64,000 nucleotides of DNA from Thermoplasma acidophilum DSM 1728. Lineage in GTDB: Archaea > Thermoplasmatota > Thermoplasmata > Thermoplasmatales > Thermoplasmataceae. The position numbers were made by a program, and so were the translations under genes. A model generated the notes under the pieces. That model saw only the letters and a program-made list of their open reading frames with translations. It did not search any database and was not told the DNA's origin. Every line of letters begins with the position of its first letter. Positions within the stretch are counted from its first letter, which is position 1. This document shows, in pieces, positions 1 through 8,825 of this stretch. Where the stretch lies: contig NC_002578.1 in the NCBI RefSeq assembly GCF_000195915.1, positions 496,001 through 560,000 on the forward strand, read 5' to 3'.

Positions 1-369
1 CTCTATCAGGTTCTGGGGGGCTTCATATTCGGTCTTGGCATGGGCCTTGCTTTCAACTGCACCTACAGCATGGAGTGGAGGATGGGATCCGGAAACATCC
101 AGGCCCTGATAACATTCATGGGGCTAACGTTCATAGGGGCGCCACTCTACGCAATTTCATATTCATTCTGGCACTCGATCATCCCTGTCGTCGTTGAACC
201 GGCGCCATACTGGCAGTTTTCAATCTACAGGTACGGTATCATCGGTGCCGTGATAATAGATCTGTTTCCGGTGGTCTGGCTCCTTGTCTTCGGCTACAGA
301 AAGCCCAGTGCAAGATCCAACGAGAGAACGGACAGAAAATCAGTCAGAGCGCGTCAAGACGCTGATTGA
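1..369 (+). CDS. YeeE/YedE-type sulfur transporter, C-terminal fragment
   Basis: The reading frame is open from the first base, so this is the 3' part of a gene that begins outside the window. The visible 122 residues contain three to four hydrophobic segments. The stretch GGFIFGLGMGLAFNC followed by a short GSGN turn resembles the repeated half-unit of YeeE/YedE (TsuA-like) membrane proteins, in which a cysteine in this segment helps pass thiosulfate or similar sulfur compounds. The last 25 residues are charged and cytoplasmic-looking. Family assignment rests on one motif, so another polytopic family is possible. Confidence 0.55.
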   Translation, partial: LYQVLGGFIFGLGMGLAFNCTYSMEWRMGSGNIQALITFMGLTFIGAPLYAISYSFWHSIIPVVVEPAPYWQFSIYRYGIIGAVIIDLFPVVWLLVFGYRKPSARSNERTDRKSVRARQDAD

Positions 370-415
370 TGGAAACGGATCGAATGAAATTGGTCAAATG
401 AAGGTATGATTTCCA

Positions 416-428
416 TTATATATATAAT
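416..428 (+). promoter_or_regulatory. TATA element of serS
   Basis: An A/T-only run (TTATATATATAAT-like) is centred about 23 nt before the serS ATG, and no Shine-Dalgarno sequence lies between them. This is the spacing expected of a leaderless archaeal transcript and supports ATG 445 as the start. Confidence 0.6.
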
Positions 429-444
429 TAAAATATAGTTTGCA

Positions 445-1770
445 ATGATAGACGTAAAGCTCCTGAGATCCAATAGAGAACTGTTTGAGAAAAACTGCGA
501 ATACAGGGGGGTGGATAAGGCACCGGTTGAGGATTTCTTCAGGCTTGATGAGGAGTGGAGATCCATAAACAGGGAATTGAACGGATTGAGATCGCAGAAG
601 AATAGGGAGACGAGGAAGATTGCAGAACTCATAAAGAATAACGGAGACGCTTCAGCAGAGAAGAAAGCGGTTGAGGATATAAACGCCAGAATTTCAGATC
701 TTGAAAATAAACTGAAGAAGATCGAGGAGGAGAGGGACAGGATACTGTGGACCATCCCCAATCTTGTCCATGAAAGCGTACCTGTTTGCTTTGGTGATGA
801 GAATAATCAGCTGGTCAGATATGTCGGGCACGCGAAGGTATTCCGGGATGATATCGAGGAGTTCAAAAAGAATTCAGGAAACAGCCAAGATTACGAAGTT
901 CTGGATGAGAGGCCAAAGAGCCATGTGGATCTTGGCCTGGACCTGAACGTCATCGATCTCGAGAGCGCGGCTAGAATATCGGGTTCGCGTTTCTACTTCA
1001 TCAAGAACAGGCTGCTCAAGCTGGAAATGGCGCTTGAGAACTATGCGGTGGATTTCCTTTCGCAGAGAGGGTTTTCGATAGTGGAACCCCCCTATATGCT
1101 GAATCTGGAGAGCATGCGCGGCGCTACGGATCTGGAGACGTTCAAGGATACCCTTTACAAGATCGAGGGTGAAGATCTTTACCTTATAGCAACTTCGGAG
1201 CATTCCATAGCAGCGATGCTCTCAAACCAGTTCCTTGAGGAGAAGGATCTGCCTCTCAGGGTGGCCGGTATATCGGCATGCTTCAGGCGTGAGGCCGGTG
1301 CGCATGGAAAGGATACAAAGGGTATATTCCGTGTACATCAGTTCAACAAGATAGAGCAGTTCGTTTTCTGCAAGCCGGAGGACTCGTGGGATTTCCTTGA
1401 GGAGATTCTCGGCAATGCTGAAGCCATATACAGGAGCCTGGGAATACCATACAGGGTCGTCAACGTGTGCTCGGGAGAACTCGGCCGGCTAGCGGCAAAG
1501 AAGTACGATATAGAGGCCTGGTTCCCGGCTCAAGGCAAGTTCAGGGAGATAGTGTCGGCTTCAAACGACACGGACTATCAGGCAAGATCGCTGAATATAA
1601 AGTACAGGACCAGCGAAGGGAATAGATTCGTCCACACGCTCAACAGCACGGCGATAGCGACGACTAGGATACTGGTAGCCATAATGGAGAACTTCCAGGA
1701 AGGCGACAGAATAAGGATACCTGATGTACTTGTTCCCTACACTGGATTTCAATACATAGAGAAGGGATGA
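445..1770 (+). CDS. serS: Seryl-tRNA synthetase
   Basis: Charges tRNA-Ser with serine in the cytoplasm. The 441 residues match the common class II SerRS. An N-terminal coiled-coil arm rich in E/K/R (about residues 30-105) contacts the tRNA extra arm. The catalytic core has motif 2 around residues 277-305 (CFRREAGAHGKDTKGIFR) and motif 3 around 392-410 (NRFVHTLNSTAIATTRIL). It is not the divergent SerRS of some methanogens. Start ATG 445 is fixed by the TATA element. It converges on ahcY with only 2 nt between the stop codons. Confidence 0.96.
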   Translation: MIDVKLLRSNRELFEKNCEYRGVDKAPVEDFFRLDEEWRSINRELNGLRSQKNRETRKIAELIKNNGDASAEKKAVEDINARISDLENKLKKIEEERDRILWTIPNLVHESVPVCFGDENNQLVRYVGHAKVFRDDIEEFKKNSGNSQDYEVLDERPKSHVDLGLDLNVIDLESAARISGSRFYFIKNRLLKLEMALENYAVDFLSQRGFSIVEPPYMLNLESMRGATDLETFKDTLYKIEGEDLYLIATSEHSIAAMLSNQFLEEKDLPLRVAGISACFRREAGAHGKDTKGIFRVHQFNKIEQFVFCKPEDSWDFLEEILGNAEAIYRSLGIPYRVVNVCSGELGRLAAKKYDIEAWFPAQGKFREIVSASNDTDYQARSLNIKYRTSEGNRFVHTLNSTAIATTRILVAIMENFQEGDRIRIPDVLVPYTGFQYIEKG

Positions 1771-1772
1771 GG

Positions 1773-3005
1773 TTAAGTCCCCTCGTCCCATGAGTTCAGG
1801 TATTTTATCTGTTCTTCATTCAGCTGATCCAGTTCGCCTCCGAACTGCTTCAGCCTTATCTCTGCGACGTACCTGTCTATATCTGCCGGAACAGGGTAAA
1901 CCTTTCTCTCAAGCTTATCATGGTTTTTGACCAGGTATTCAGCGGTAAGGGCCTGCAGCGCGAAGCTCAGATCCATGATCTCAACTGGATGCCCCTGTCC
2001 AGCGGCCAGATTGACCAGCCTTCCATCTGCTATTATGTCCACCGTGTTCCCATTTTCGAGCCTGTATCTCTTCACGAATTCACGGACTTCATTCACTTCA
2101 AGCGATCTTTTTTCTATTTCGGACACGGCCACCTCGTTATTGAAATGGCCGGCATTGGCCAGAACGATGTTCTTCTTTGCAACCAGCGCGTCCTCATACT
2201 TGACAACATCCTTCATGCCCGTCGCGGTTATTACCATGTCCGCGTCCCGGATCGCATTGTTCATCCTCCTGACCTGAAAACCATCCATTATGGCTTCGTT
2301 TGCCTTGATGGGATCTATTTCGGTAACTATGACGTTAGCCCCCATGCCCTTGAGCCTCATCGCTATTCCGCGGCCGCAGTATCCGTACCCTGCCACAACC
2401 ACAGTCCTTCCGGCTATAAGCAGGTTAGTTGCATTCATAATTCCGTCCAGCGTGCTCTGTCCTGTACCATACCTGTTGTCAAACAGGTGCTTCATGTTTG
2501 CATCGTTAACATCGAACATAGGGAAGAGCAGGACGCCGGATCTCTCCATGGCCCTGAGCCTCTGCACTCCTGTGGTCGTTTCCTCGTTTCCACCCAATAT
2601 GTTCTTCGCCAGATCCTTCCTCTCAGTATGCACAATCTTCGTGAGATCGCCTCCGTCGTCTATTATTATGTCCGGCTGGACATCCAGCGTTCTATGGAGG
2701 TATTCATAATACTCCTCGCTGGTCTCGCCCTTTCTGGCGAAGACCGGCATCCCATAATCCTCCTTGAGGCTCTGTACAACGGAATCGTCGGAGCTGAGCG
2801 GGTTGCAGGAGGCCATCTTTACTTCTGCACCGCCCTCTTTCAGCAATAGAGCGAATATGCCCGTTTTTGCCTCAACATGCAGGGCCATGGCCACTTTTAT
2901 GCCCTTGAATGGTTTTTCAGCCTGAAACCTCTTCCTTATTTCCGCTATGACGGGCATGTGGTCTCTTGCCCATGCCAGTCTGAGAAAACCCTTGCTTTCT
3001 GTCAT
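1773..3005 (-). CDS. ahcY: S-adenosylhomocysteine hydrolase
   Basis: Splits S-adenosylhomocysteine into adenosine and homocysteine, relieving product inhibition of methyltransferases. The NAD-binding signature VVVAGYGYCGRGIA lies in the middle of the protein, followed by the family's DNAMKHLFDNRYGTGQS-like and NLAAGQGHPVEIMD segments. A longer frame begins at 3047, but ATG 3005 (protein starting MTESKG, 410 aa) is preferred. A TATA-like CCTTTATCAAC at 3026-3036 lies 26 nt upstream of it, and 410 residues is the usual archaeal length. The upstream region is shared with the divergent MMPL gene. Confidence 0.95.
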   Translation of the reverse strand: MTESKGFLRLAWARDHMPVIAEIRKRFQAEKPFKGIKVAMALHVEAKTGIFALLLKEGGAEVKMASCNPLSSDDSVVQSLKEDYGMPVFARKGETSEEYYEYLHRTLDVQPDIIIDDGGDLTKIVHTERKDLAKNILGGNEETTTGVQRLRAMERSGVLLFPMFDVNDANMKHLFDNRYGTGQSTLDGIMNATNLLIAGRTVVVAGYGYCGRGIAMRLKGMGANVIVTEIDPIKANEAIMDGFQVRRMNNAIRDADMVITATGMKDVVKYEDALVAKKNIVLANAGHFNNEVAVSEIEKRSLEVNEVREFVKRYRLENGNTVDIIADGRLVNLAAGQGHPVEIMDLSFALQALTAEYLVKNHDKLERKVYPVPADIDRYVAEIRLKQFGGELDQLNEEQIKYLNSWDEGT

Positions 3006-3085
3006 GCTTCGAATATAACGCTGACGTTGATAAAGGTTGATCTTCATTGCTAAATTCTTAATTAGTTAAATTAAATTCAGGTGCT

Positions 3086-6000
3086 GTGTTTGAGAATACT
3101 TTCCGAAGGATCGGTACATTTTCTGCAAAACACAGCGCTGCCGTCATAATTGCATGGATTGTAGTCTTAGTTATTCTTGCTCCGTTCGCACCGGCACTCT
3201 TTTCTGATACAAGTTACAACATTGCTAGTGATATAGTACCGCCAAATTCGCCTGCTAACATTGCATCGAACCTACAATCACAGTATTTCAACACTTCCAA
3301 CGATTCATCCTTTGTTATAGTTACAAACAACACAAGCATCGATACCATTACGTCGCTTCATGCGCTGATGGGTATGCAGGGTGCAATACTATCGTATCTT
3401 AACAGGAATGGCTACAGAGCCAATGCATCTAGCATAATAACGGTGGAAAATGACACATTGAAATCTGTTTCGCTATCCCTCGGAAAGGAGCTGTCCGGAA
3501 TTTACAAGATCAATGTTAACCTTTATAATGAGGCTACCAAGCTGAATCAGAGCCTCTCCGCTACCGCCGATTTTCTCTTTGTTCCTGCCATTGCTTACGT
3601 TATGAATTTCACGAAAGAGCTAGAATCAGGTTATAATTTATCCGATCCGGAAAAAGCAGGATACCAGAATGCAAGCCTTGTTATGCAAAAATTCGCCGAA
3701 TCTCCATACGCTAGTCTGTCGCCGATATATCTGTCCTCATTTTCGACCTATATGAATAAAACGCTAACTCCTGGAAATACTACTAAGATTTCAGAAATAG
3801 CAAATTCGGCTGTGAATTCTACCTCAGAAATAATTTCTCAATCGGTGAAAAGTAGCAGCGCCTTCCTTTCTTCAGAGATAATGGCTGTTGATAGCAACCT
3901 TACCCTGATCGATTTTGACAACATGTCCGTTTACAGGCCATTTGCTGAGAATTTTACGGTAAATGCCATTGTTCCTGGGCTCTCCAACTATTCCACGGTG
4001 ATATCAAATCTGAACCTGACTGTACGCGACTTCGTGCATAAAATTGTCAATGTGTCGTTCGAAGCGAATTATGCTCAAATAGTGGATCTCACTTCCTCGG
4101 AAATTTACAATGGCACCATTTATCAGTTCAATGGAAACCCGCTCGTTTCACTAAATCTGAAGTATCTCGAACCATATCTTTCTGATCTGCTCAATAACGG
4201 GAATACAAACGATTCTTACATCAACAGCACAGTGAACAGCACAATTTACGACGAGACATTTCAGCAATACCCCGTTATTCCGTCACAGTATGTTATGGGT
4301 TCCCTGGTGGGCTACGGTAATACAACGGAGATATTCGCCTTCACCTTAAACAAGAATTACACCATATCAACCCTTAACTCAGTGAACAAGATAGCGGCTT
4401 CGTATGTTTCAGTTAAGCCTGTTGATGGAATATATTACACGGCAGGAACCGATGTGCTCAGCCAGCAGATAGAGCAGGAGGTAATGACCGGTCTGGTCAG
4501 GGCACTGATCATAGGTATAGTCCTGTCTATACTCATTGTTGGGCTGTTCTTCAGGTCACCAGTTGCAGCGTTCCTTCCATTTAGTCTCTTCCTCATGTCC
4601 TCAATAATCTCCTTCGGTCTGAACGATATTCTGTACCGCTATGCTCTGCATGCATCTGTATCATTCGTAACACCAACGTTGCTCCTCATCCTGCTCCTGG
4701 GGCTGACCAGCGATTACGTCGTATACATAATGTCCAGATACAGAAGGGAGCTTTACAGGAATGGCGGTGATCCAATACCAGAATCATCGAAATGGGCTGG
4801 ACACGCTGTTTTCACGTCAGGAATTACGGTTGCATTATCATATATAGTACTCTATCTTTTCAAGGTACCCATATTCAGCGATGCCGGTATAACCAACGCA
4901 GTGGGGGTTGTGGTCTCCATCATGCTGGCCAACACGTTCCTCATCGCGGTGTTCAAGAGACTGGGATACCGCACATTCTGGCCGGCAAGAAACAGGAATA
5001 TACCCATGGAGACCACGATGGAGAAGATATCCAGCGTAGTACTCAGAAACAAGAAGAAAATTGTTGTGATATTCGTTATCGTGGCATTCGGTGCACTGTA
5101 CGTATATGCATCTACGCCCACGAACATGAATGTTTTCAGCCTCATACCTCCCAGCAGCGGGATTCAATCCGCGGTGATTGTGAATCAGAGCTTCCATGGT
5201 GATCTGTTCTTCGAAAGCTTCGTTATCCTGAAGTTCAACAGCCCAGTGATAGTTAACGGCACTTACAATGCATCCGAGATGAACCAGATCACGAAGCTGG
5301 AGAACATGATAGCCGGCCTAAGTGGAGTTGCCAAGGTCTATGGGCCAACCTATCCATACGGGCAGTATGTCAATATAGATAAACTCCCATCTAACTACGT
5401 TTCCACTTACAGATCGCAGATCAATACCTTCATCGGGAGTGATCCGCACTACGTAATGGTGGAGTTCGAGCTGTCGAACATAAGCTGGTCAAATGCCGCC
5501 ACATCCTTCATAAATTCTCTCCCATCGAAGATATCATCGTACATGGGTAATTCCATCACGTTCTATGTTGGGGGCCTTACTGCTGGTTTGGATGCCGCAT
5601 ACAGCCATACCCTGCACACATTCGAGGAGATGATACCGATACTCGCAGCCTCGATCTTCGTAATACTTGCCGTGCAGCTGAGCTCAGTATTCACGCCATT
5701 GAGGCTGATACTCATGGTACTTGCATCTGTCATCGTTGGTCTCATGCTGATATACTGGATTGTCTACTACATCTACCATCTGCCGATAATAATATTCATG
5801 CCCATGTTCACCTTCGTGACGCTTCTAGCCGTAGGTCTGGATTATGATATATTCATGATAACACGTGCCAGAGAGGGTGTAATGAAGGGAATGACGGATG
5901 AAGAGGCGATAACCACCAGCATAAGGGAGAACGGTGGCATAATCGTGACGCTTGGATCGTTGCTGTTTGTAACATTCGGTTCGTTATACTTCAGCGACCT

Positions 6001-6142
6001 GCAGCTCATAGAGGAGATAGGTGGGGGTCTGGCAATAGGCGTTCTCATAGATACATTCCTTAGCTGGCCATTCTTCGTACCTGCGGTGATGCTCTTGATG
6101 AAGAAGTGGAACTGGTGGCCATCAAAGATTAGAAAAGCTTAA
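3086..6142 (+). CDS. MMPL/RND-superfamily membrane exporter
   Basis: A 1018-residue RND-type permease starting at GTG. The layout is classical: a first TM helix near residues 18-38, a large extracytoplasmic domain to about 465, a bundle of TM helices about 470-630, TM7 near 660, a second extracytoplasmic domain, and a final bundle about 855-1005. The paired TM4-like motifs GLTSDYVVYIMSRYRRE and GLDYDIFMITRARE are the MMPL proton-relay segments. The first outer domain is unusually rich in Asn, Ser and Thr with dozens of N-X-S/T sequons, suggesting N-glycosylation. Substrate unknown; MMPL proteins export lipids, drugs or sterol-like molecules. Confidence 0.9.
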   Translation: MFENTFRRIGTFSAKHSAAVIIAWIVVLVILAPFAPALFSDTSYNIASDIVPPNSPANIASNLQSQYFNTSNDSSFVIVTNNTSIDTITSLHALMGMQGAILSYLNRNGYRANASSIITVENDTLKSVSLSLGKELSGIYKINVNLYNEATKLNQSLSATADFLFVPAIAYVMNFTKELESGYNLSDPEKAGYQNASLVMQKFAESPYASLSPIYLSSFSTYMNKTLTPGNTTKISEIANSAVNSTSEIISQSVKSSSAFLSSEIMAVDSNLTLIDFDNMSVYRPFAENFTVNAIVPGLSNYSTVISNLNLTVRDFVHKIVNVSFEANYAQIVDLTSSEIYNGTIYQFNGNPLVSLNLKYLEPYLSDLLNNGNTNDSYINSTVNSTIYDETFQQYPVIPSQYVMGSLVGYGNTTEIFAFTLNKNYTISTLNSVNKIAASYVSVKPVDGIYYTAGTDVLSQQIEQEVMTGLVRALIIGIVLSILIVGLFFRSPVAAFLPFSLFLMSSIISFGLNDILYRYALHASVSFVTPTLLLILLLGLTSDYVVYIMSRYRRELYRNGGDPIPESSKWAGHAVFTSGITVALSYIVLYLFKVPIFSDAGITNAVGVVVSIMLANTFLIAVFKRLGYRTFWPARNRNIPMETTMEKISSVVLRNKKKIVVIFVIVAFGALYVYASTPTNMNVFSLIPPSSGIQSAVIVNQSFHGDLFFESFVILKFNSPVIVNGTYNASEMNQITKLENMIAGLSGVAKVYGPTYPYGQYVNIDKLPSNYVSTYRSQINTFIGSDPHYVMVEFELSNISWSNAATSFINSLPSKISSYMGNSITFYVGGLTAGLDAAYSHTLHTFEEMIPILAASIFVILAVQLSSVFTPLRLILMVLASVIVGLMLIYWIVYYIYHLPIIIFMPMFTFVTLLAVGLDYDIFMITRAREGVMKGMTDEEAITTSIRENGGIIVTLGSLLFVTFGSLYFSDLQLIEEIGGGLAIGVLIDTFLSWPFFVPAVMLLMKKWNWWPSKIRKA

Positions 6143-6160
6143 ATATTTATTTTTAATATA
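6141..6160 (+). promoter_or_regulatory. TATA region of the hsp20 operon
   Basis: Twenty consecutive bases containing only A and T lie immediately after the MMPL stop codon and just upstream of the palindrome at 6164-6184. The position fits a box A whose transcription start falls inside the palindrome. Confidence 0.55.
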
Positions 6161-6163
6161 AGG

Positions 6164-6184
6164 TTGTCAACCAAAAGTTGACAA
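6164..6184 (+). promoter_or_regulatory. Perfect 8+8 bp inverted repeat, probable hsp20 operator
   Basis: TTGTCAAC, five bases, then GTTGACAA form a perfect inverted repeat directly downstream of the TATA region and overlapping the expected transcription start of hsp20. A repressor bound here would block initiation. The second gene of the operon encodes a winged-helix regulator, the natural candidate ligand. This resembles the autoregulated heat-shock regulator plus hsp20 arrangement known from Archaeoglobus (HSR1); the pairing here is inferred. Confidence 0.7.
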
Positions 6185-6186
6185 GT

Positions 6187-6194
6187 AGGTGGTG
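6187..6194 (+). promoter_or_regulatory. Ribosome binding site of hsp20
   Basis: AGGTGGTG lies three bases before ATG 6198. It selects that ATG over the upstream in-frame GTG codons at 6189 and 6192 and shows that this transcript has a leader, unlike many neighbours. Confidence 0.6.
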
Positions 6195-6197
6195 AAT

Positions 6198-6737
6198 ATG
6201 GCAAAGAAAGACGAATTTGATGATTGGGATGACATGTTCGATGAATTCTTCAAGGACTTCGGTATCGACATAAAGTCCCTCAACAACAGGCTGATGAGGA
6301 TATGGAACAGGATACTCAACGATCCGAACATGAGCATGTCCGAACCATATGTGTACGGATTTACCTACAGAATTGGCTCCGACGGAAAGCCTATATTCCA
6401 GGAATTCGGTAATGTACCTGGCATAACCAGGGGGGCGAGGCCTATAGAGCGCGGCGTTAGAGAACCGATAACGGACATAAATGACGATGACAAGAAGGTG
6501 TACGTGACATTCGAGCTTCCGGGCGTCAGCAAGGACAGCATAGACCTGAAGATCTCTGAATACAACATAACGCTCAACGTGGATGAAGACCAGAGGAAGT
6601 ATTACAAGAGCATAGACTTCGACTACAAGCTGAAGCCAGAGACGGCGACCGCTAAATTCAATAACGGTCTCCTCGATGTCACCGTTGAAAAGGCCACAAG
6701 CAAGGAAGGCAGTGGCAGGAAAGTATCGATAGAATGA
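6198..6737 (+). CDS. hsp20: Small heat-shock protein Hsp20 / alpha-crystallin
   Basis: An ATP-independent chaperone that holds unfolding proteins in large oligomers. The first 45 residues are very acidic (DEFDDWDDMFDEFF). The alpha-crystallin domain occupies roughly residues 90-170, with the strand pattern KVYVTFELPGVSKDSIDLKI and a later NGLLDVTVEK, close to the canonical A-x-x-x-N-G-V-L segment. At 179 aa it is a normal family size. Its stop overlaps the start of the regulator gene (ATGATG), so the two are co-transcribed and probably co-translated. Confidence 0.93.
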   Translation: MAKKDEFDDWDDMFDEFFKDFGIDIKSLNNRLMRIWNRILNDPNMSMSEPYVYGFTYRIGSDGKPIFQEFGNVPGITRGARPIERGVREPITDINDDDKKVYVTFELPGVSKDSIDLKISEYNITLNVDEDQRKYYKSIDFDYKLKPETATAKFNNGLLDVTVEKATSKEGSGRKVSIE

Positions 6738-7333
6738 TGGACGACATCGATCTTTTTATTTCGGCCATCGAAAATTCCACGAGGCGGGAGATCATAAGGA
6801 TGCTCACCCAGCTTGAGAGATCCTATGCTCTTGAGCTGAGCAAGAGCATCGGCCTCAGCCAGCAGGCTATTCTGAAGCAGCTGGAGTTGCTGGAGAGGGC
6901 TAACCTGGTGACTAGCATCGGATTCGTACCGAGCGATCTCGGTGCAAAGCGGAAGGTTTACCTGCCCTCTGGATTCTCATCAGTTTTCATAGATTACGGC
7001 CGCAATTTTTTCGATATAAGGCGGTTGCCGATAGATGCATCTTCAGTCAGGCTTGATGGAATCTCGGATGCCATGAAAAGGCTGAGGGAAATCAATAAGG
7101 AAATAGATGATCTTACCAGGAGAAGGACAGATCTGATAAAGCAGAAGGACAGCATCATCACAGCCATAAAGGAGAACATCGATGATGATGACGGACTTGC
7201 CAGAGAGGTCGTGACTGTGTATCTTGACACTCTGAGCATCAAGGAAACCGCCAGGAATACCGGCCTCAGCGAATCTGAAGTGATCGAGATCCTGACAGAT
7301 CTGGGGATCATTGAAGACAGCATAGAGGAATGA
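6734..7333 (+). CDS. ArsR-like winged-helix regulator, probable heat-shock regulator
   Basis: A 199-residue DNA-binding protein. Residues about 10-80 form an ArsR-type winged helix (STRREIIRMLTQLERSYALE, then SQQAILKQLELLERANLV as recognition helix). Residues about 110-145 form a charged coiled coil, probably for dimerisation. The C-terminus holds a second helix-turn-helix-like segment (SIKETARNTGLSESEVIEIL). The start overlaps the hsp20 stop; a second ATG follows at 6737. The gene order and the palindrome in front of the operon suggest an autoregulatory repressor of hsp20. DNA target and heat response are inferred. Confidence 0.8.
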   Translation: MMDDIDLFISAIENSTRREIIRMLTQLERSYALELSKSIGLSQQAILKQLELLERANLVTSIGFVPSDLGAKRKVYLPSGFSSVFIDYGRNFFDIRRLPIDASSVRLDGISDAMKRLREINKEIDDLTRRRTDLIKQKDSIITAIKENIDDDDGLAREVVTVYLDTLSIKETARNTGLSESEVIEILTDLGIIEDSIEE

Positions 7334-7418
7334 ATTTTTGCTCATTTATATGCTAGATACGGTTTCTCGAGTAGACCAGGATCAGAAATTGTTGTAAGTC
7401 GTCTCAGTTTGAGAAAGG

Positions 7419-7428
7419 ATATATAGCA
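7419..7428 (+). promoter_or_regulatory. TATA element of the peroxiredoxin gene
   Basis: GATATATAGC lies about 33 nt before ATG 7457. A Shine-Dalgarno-like CAGGTGA at 7446-7452 follows, so the transcript has a short leader and translation starts at ATG 7457 rather than at the in-frame TTG 7442. Confidence 0.5.
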
Positions 7429-7456
7429 ATACGGACTATTTTTGTCAGGTGAAAAT

Positions 7457-8158
7457 ATGCCAGATGAGAATAAATTTCCGCTGATAGGAGAGAAATTTCC
7501 TGAGATGACCGTGGAGACAACGCATGGAAGCATGAAGCTTCCCGATCAGTACAAGGGTAGGTGGTTCATGCTCTTCAGCCATCCCGGTGATTTCACACCA
7601 GTATGCACGACTGAGTTCTACTCCTTTGCACGAAGGTTTGAGGATTTCCAGAAGATCAATACCGATCTCATTGGGCTTTCGGTTGACAGCACGATAAGCC
7701 ACATAGAGTGGGTCAACTGGATCAGGGATAATCTGAAGATAGAGGTGCCGTTCCCCATAATTGGGGATTCCATGGGACGTGTTGCGACACGACTCGGGAT
7801 GATACAGGCAGAGTCATCCACATCCACAGTGCGCGCGGTTTTCATAGTGGATCCGAATTCTACGGTCAGGCTCATAATGTATTACCCACTTGAAATTGGC
7901 AGGAATGTTGACGAACTTCTCAGGGCAATAAAGGCGCTGCAGATGTCTGATAAGTACAGAGGTGCAATGCCGGCAAACTGGCCATACAATGAACTTATCG
8001 GCGAGAAAATGCTCAACCCGGCTCCGAAGAACGTTAAGGATGCAACGGGCAGGCTGAAGGAGTTCAAGGGATACGCCTGGTGGCTCACATATAAAGACGT
8101 TCCAGACAATGAGGTGCAGGAGACCAAGAAGATAGTTAAGATGCGCGAAGAGAAATGA
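7457..8158 (+). CDS. 1-Cys peroxiredoxin (Prx6/AhpC type)
   Basis: Reduces hydrogen peroxide and alkyl hydroperoxides. The protein has 233 residues in the archaeal Prx6-like layout. The peroxidatic cysteine is Cys50 in [14 protein letters not shown], and the C-terminal arm contains the family's NWPYNELIG and [11 protein letters not shown] segments. Cys50 is the only cysteine in the whole protein, so the C-terminal resolving cysteines of many archaeal relatives are absent and recycling must use an external thiol. Monocistronic; downstream lies the IS element. Confidence 0.93.
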
Positions 8159-8341
8159 GTTATACTGATTCTTAATTATTTGAAGGATGATGGAAACTGC
8201 GCGCGTCATTCATCATTTAACGGTGGAAGACATGCGGGCAGTTCTTCAATTTCTGAGAGAGTGGATCATAGGCAGAAGACTTTTCTTCACAAATTATACT
8301 GTAAGCTGACCCATAAAATTACGTAAGAAATAGCAAGAAAG

Positions 8342-8361
8342 CTCCGATCTTCAGAGAGGAG
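8342..8361 (+). repeat. Left-end subterminal hairpin of the IS
   Basis: CTCC, a GA bulge, TCT, loop TCAG, AGA, GGAG: a bulged hairpin of the kind TnpA recognises on single-stranded DNA. A related CTCC...GGAG hairpin occurs at the right end (9861-9881). AAAG at 8338-8341 is the left guide tetranucleotide. Confidence 0.75.
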
Positions 8362-8411
8362 ATGAATTGCGGAAGAGTATATGTATGATAATAGTATATG
8401 ATATTCGATAT

Positions 8412-8825
8412 ATGGAAATAAGTAATGTAGAAAAGGAATACCACCACGAACCACATCTGGTGTATAGTTGCCAATACCATGTCATATTCTGCCCAAAATA
8501 CAGGCGAAAAGTCCTAGTGGACGGTATTGATAAAAGGCTGAAAGAGTTGATCCTTGAGAAACAGAACGAATATCAGTACAAAATCCTTGAAATGGAGGTG
8601 ATGCCTGACCATGTGCATCTCCTCATAGACGTTGATCCGAGAATGGGTGTATACCATGTCGTGAACAGGATCAAGGGGTACACGTCACGTGTTCTGAGGG
8701 CGGAATTCCCGGAGCTGAGGAAAAGATTACCCACATTGTGGACGCATTCAAAATTCATATCCTCTGTTGGCGCAGTAACGCTTGAAGTTGTGCAAAAATA
8801 CATAGAGGATCAGAAGGGAAAATGA
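8412..8825 (+). CDS. tnpA: IS200/IS605 TnpA, HUH Y1 transposase
   Basis: A single-strand-specific transposase that excises and inserts the element as a DNA circle. The HUH motif is HVHLLID in the context MPDHVHLLID. The catalytic tyrosine lies near the C-terminus in VVQKYIEDQ. From ATG 8412 the protein has 137 residues, a typical length. Frames continue upstream to TTG 8367, but the family N-terminus (HLVYSCQYHVIFCPKYRRK) favours 8412. The stop overlaps the tnpB start by 4 nt (ATGA). I see no lesion. Confidence 0.92.
   Translation: MEISNVEKEYHHEPHLVYSCQYHVIFCPKYRRKVLVDGIDKRLKELILEKQNEYQYKILEMEVMPDHVHLLIDVDPRMGVYHVVNRIKGYTSRVLRAEFPELRKRLPTLWTHSKFISSVGAVTLEVVQKYIEDQKGK

Noticed and set aside
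1920-2849. A 309-codon plus-strand open frame opposite ahcY
   Set aside because: It is the mirror of a strongly conserved enzyme; its product has no family motifs and it has no promoter. Similar long mirror frames at 13251-14075 and 50335-50934 were dropped for the same reason.
3086-4400. Foreign origin of the first third of the MMPL gene
   Set aside because: It looks more A/T-rich and uses different codons than the second half, but Asn/Ser/Thr-rich outer domains bias composition by themselves.
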